Assembly: GCF_900078315.1 (NCBI RefSeq)
Contig: NZ_FKBS01000002.1
Span: 126,102-190,101, forward strand
Direction: 5' to 3'
Origin: Bordetella ansorpii
Lineage (GTDB): Bacteria; Pseudomonadota; Gammaproteobacteria; Burkholderiales; Burkholderiaceae_B
Length of the DNA stretch: 64,000 nt
Notes under the pieces: model-generated
What the model saw: the letters and a program-made list of their open reading frames with translations, nothing else
Told to the model about the DNA's origin: nothing
The model's database searches: none
Shown here: piece by piece, positions 62,248 through 64,000 of the stretch
Numbering within the stretch: position 1 is the stretch's first letter
How the letters are laid out: the number at the start of each line of letters is the position of its first letter
Position numbers and translations under genes: made by a program

Positions 62248-63270
62248 TCAACGCACCGGCCACGGGTACATCGCGCCGCCCTGGTTCCACAGCGCGTTCG
62301 TGCCGCGCGACAGGCCCAGCTTGCTGTTCTTGCCGACGTTGCGCTCGAAGATCTCGCCGTAGTTGCCGACGGCCTTGATGGCGTTGTAGGCCCACTTCTC
62401 GTCCAGCCCCATGTTCTTGCCGGCGCCGGGCGTCACGCCCAGGATACGCAGCACATTGGGGTTGTTGCTCTTCAACATCTCGTCGACGTTCTTCTGGGTG
62501 ATGCCGTATTCCTCGGCCTCCATCAGGGCGAACAGCGTCCAGCGCACGATGCCCAGCCAGTTCTCGTCGCCCTGGCGCACCATGGGACCCAGCGGCTCTT
62601 TCGAGAAGCGCTCGGGCAGGATCTCGTAGTCGTCGGGCTTGGCGACCTGCGTGGCGCGCACGGCGGCCAGTTGCGAGGAATCGTCGGTGAAGGCATCGCA
62701 GCGACCCGACTCGAAGGCGCGCACGACTTCCGAGACCTTGTCGATCACGACCGGCGTGAACTTGATGTTGTTGGCGCGGAACCAGTCAGACAGGTTCAGT
62801 TCGGTGGTGGTGCCTGGCTGCACGCAGACGGTGGCGCCGTCCAGCTCCTTTGCGCTCTTGATGCCCAGGGACTTGCGTACCAGGATGCCCTGGCCGTCGT
62901 AGAAGCTGACCGCCACGGCCGACAGGCCCAGCGAGGTGTCGCGCGTCTGGGTCAGCGTGACGGTGCGCAGCAGCACGTCGACTTCACCCGACTGCAGCGC
63001 CGTGAAGCGTTGCTGCGTGGACAGGGCCAGGCCCTTGAACTTCTGCGAATCGCCGAACACGGCGGCGGCCACGCCGCGGCAGATGTCCACGTCCATGCCG
63101 GACCAGACGCCCTTGCTGTCGACCGAACTGAAGCCGGACACGCCGTCGGTCAGGCCGCACTGGACGAAACCCTTTTTCTTGACCGCATCGAGCGTCGGAC
63201 CCGCATGCGCCGCCTGGGCGCCGCAAGCCAGCGCGATAGCCCCCACCACCATGGCAATTTGCCGCTTCAT
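62248..63270 (-). CDS. Polar amino acid ABC transporter binding protein (AapJ/BztA-like)
   Basis: A 340-residue periplasmic receptor: signal peptide (cut near AHAGP), LDAVKKKGFVQCGLTDGVSGFSSVDSKGVWSGMDVDICRGVAAAVFGD, and the middle EVDVLLRTVTLTQTRDTSLG as in AapJ/BztA general L-amino-acid receptors. No permease or ATPase genes follow; the ThDP enzyme lies downstream on the same strand. It would need a partner elsewhere. AGGAG precedes the ATG. Confidence 0.9.
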   Translation of the reverse strand: MKRQIAMVVGAIALACGAQAAHAGPTLDAVKKKGFVQCGLTDGVSGFSSVDSKGVWSGMDVDICRGVAAAVFGDSQKFKGLALSTQQRFTALQSGEVDVLLRTVTLTQTRDTSLGLSAVAVSFYDGQGILVRKSLGIKSAKELDGATVCVQPGTTTELNLSDWFRANNIKFTPVVIDKVSEVVRAFESGRCDAFTDDSSQLAAVRATQVAKPDDYEILPERFSKEPLGPMVRQGDENWLGIVRWTLFALMEAEEYGITQKNVDEMLKSNNPNVLRILGVTPGAGKNMGLDEKWAYNAIKAVGNYGEIFERNVGKNSKLGLSRGTNALWNQGGAMYPWPVR

Positions 63271-63445
63271 AGCACTGATCTCCTGAATATGTCATTGCCG
63301 CGGCCACCCGGATGGGGCAAGCGCAGCGCTTTGGGTACATCCGCGGTCACGGACGACCGGCGAGATTACGCCCGTTCTCGCCACCCCGCAATCCGCAGCG
63401 TCCCCCCGCAGATACGCGCAACGACATCCCAGTCTTTTCAGAAAG

Positions 63446-63486
63446 ACACAATCGTGTTTAAATGTACGAACACAACTGTGTTTAAA
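63446..63486. promoter_or_regulatory. Tandem dyad operator in the final intergenic region
   Basis: ACACAAYYGTGTTTAAA (Y is T/C) occurs twice, at 63446-63462 and 63470-63486, 24 bp apart. Each contains the dyad ACAC-N4-GTGT. The AT-rich patch sits in a GC-rich gap of 379 bp (63271-63649) between the binding-protein start and the next gene; the rest of the gap holds nothing I can support. Two sites suggest cooperative binding by a dimeric regulator. Confidence 0.65.
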
Positions 63487-63649
63487 CGAATTTGCTGCGC
63501 GCCCTGTGTGCATGCGCCTCCGGGGCAACGCCGCGGGGGTTTCGCGGCGGCGTTTTCCCTGCGGGCCATCCGGCGGGCAGCACCGTTGCACCGATATCCG
63601 CACCCACCGTGCGGCATCGCCCCGAATCGCACCGGAATTGGTAGGACGT

Positions 63650-64000
63650 ATGTTCATCCAGGCAAAACGCCGACTGGTCTCCATGCCACGTCGGCAGAAG
63701 ATGGCGTTGATGCTGGCGGCGGATTTCCTCGCGTTGACCGCTTTCATGCACCTTGCGGTCCTGCAGGGACCATCCCAGGAAGTGCGCTTCTCGGCGTGGA
63801 TGACGCCCGCCTTGCTGGCCCTGACCGCATTGCCGCTACTGTCCGCCTGCGGCCTGTACAGCCCGTTGGTCCGTTTCATCGATTCACGTTTCCTGCGCGC
63901 CGCCACACTGGGCACCGCGGCGCTGGGAGTGCAAGCATTCGCCGCGGCGTCCATCCAGGGGTGGCCCGGTACGCCCGCTGCGGGCAGCATTCCCGTTTTT
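63650..64000 (+). CDS. Polysaccharide biosynthesis membrane protein, 5' part (WbpM/CapD-like)
   Basis: The last 351 bases of the window form an open frame of 117 codons without a stop, running off the right edge. The product has LVSMPRRQKMALMLAADFLALTAF then three more hydrophobic segments, the pattern of the membrane anchor of WbpM/CapD-type nucleotide-sugar dehydratases or epimerases. The catalytic SDR part would lie beyond the edge. AGGA lies about 5 nt before the ATG at 63650. An in-frame ATG at codon 12 is an alternative start. Confidence 0.65.
   Translation, partial: MFIQAKRRLVSMPRRQKMALMLAADFLALTAFMHLAVLQGPSQEVRFSAWMTPALLALTALPLLSACGLYSPLVRFIDSRFLRAATLGTAALGVQAFAAASIQGWPGTPAAGSIPVF

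Overview
The window is about 64 kb of GC-rich chromosome from a betaproteobacterium, most likely Alcaligenaceae close to Bordetella/Achromobacter. The evidence is codon usage, the gene orders rlmE-ftsH-folP-glmM and dnaX-ybaB-recR, LpxO, GcdH, and many solute-binding-protein transporters. It is mostly housekeeping and metabolic DNA. I see no rRNA, insertion sequence, prophage or CRISPR array.

Layout. 0-9 kb: phosphate block, pstSCAB (minus) behind a clear Pho box, ppk (minus) and divergent ppx (plus), then an OlsB-like ornithine-lipid acyltransferase that may also carry a Pho-box-like site. 9-15.5 kb: rlmE-ftsH-folP-glmM (minus), with yhbY divergent from rlmE by only 18 bp, then greA with a terminator-like leader hairpin. 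16-25 kb: NCS2 permease, FlxA-like protein, histidine phosphatase, SDR, lpxO, carAB. 25-35.6 kb: transaldolase, a pair of inverted 130-bp palindromic elements, then a six-gene minus-strand operon (M20 deacylase, Dpp-type ABC transporter with a fused double ATPase, amidase) divergent from an IclR regulator with a palindromic operator between them. 35.6-38.4 kb: NitT/TauT-type ABC transporter closed by a strong terminator. 38.6-42.4 kb: dnaX-ybaB-recR, with the SRP RNA gene (ffs) just upstream. 42.7-48.9 kb: AddAB-like helicase-nuclease pair. 49-52.3 kb: MFS carrier plus a 43-residue membrane ORF, tRNA-Arg(CCT), and a PBP7-type endopeptidase with a long Lys/Ser/Ala linker. 52.3-55 kb: ribbon-helix-helix protein, DJ-1/PfpI protein, YbaK deacylase, XerD. 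55-59 kb: LysR regulator divergent from a ThDP enzyme and glutaryl-CoA dehydrogenase. 59.3-63.3 kb: toxin-antitoxin pair, MaoC-like protein, a second ThDP enzyme and an orphan amino-acid binding protein. The right edge cuts the start of a membrane-anchored polysaccharide-biosynthesis gene.

How it fits together. Phosphate import, polyphosphate synthesis and breakdown, and possibly phosphorus-free lipid synthesis sit side by side. The amidase, deacylase and Dpp transporter look like one import-and-hydrolyse unit for an unidentified amide or N-acyl compound. The remaining modules are independent.

Limits. All family calls come from reading motifs and neighbours, not from searches. Start codons were moved from the longest ORF where conserved N-termini and ribosome binding sites argued for it.
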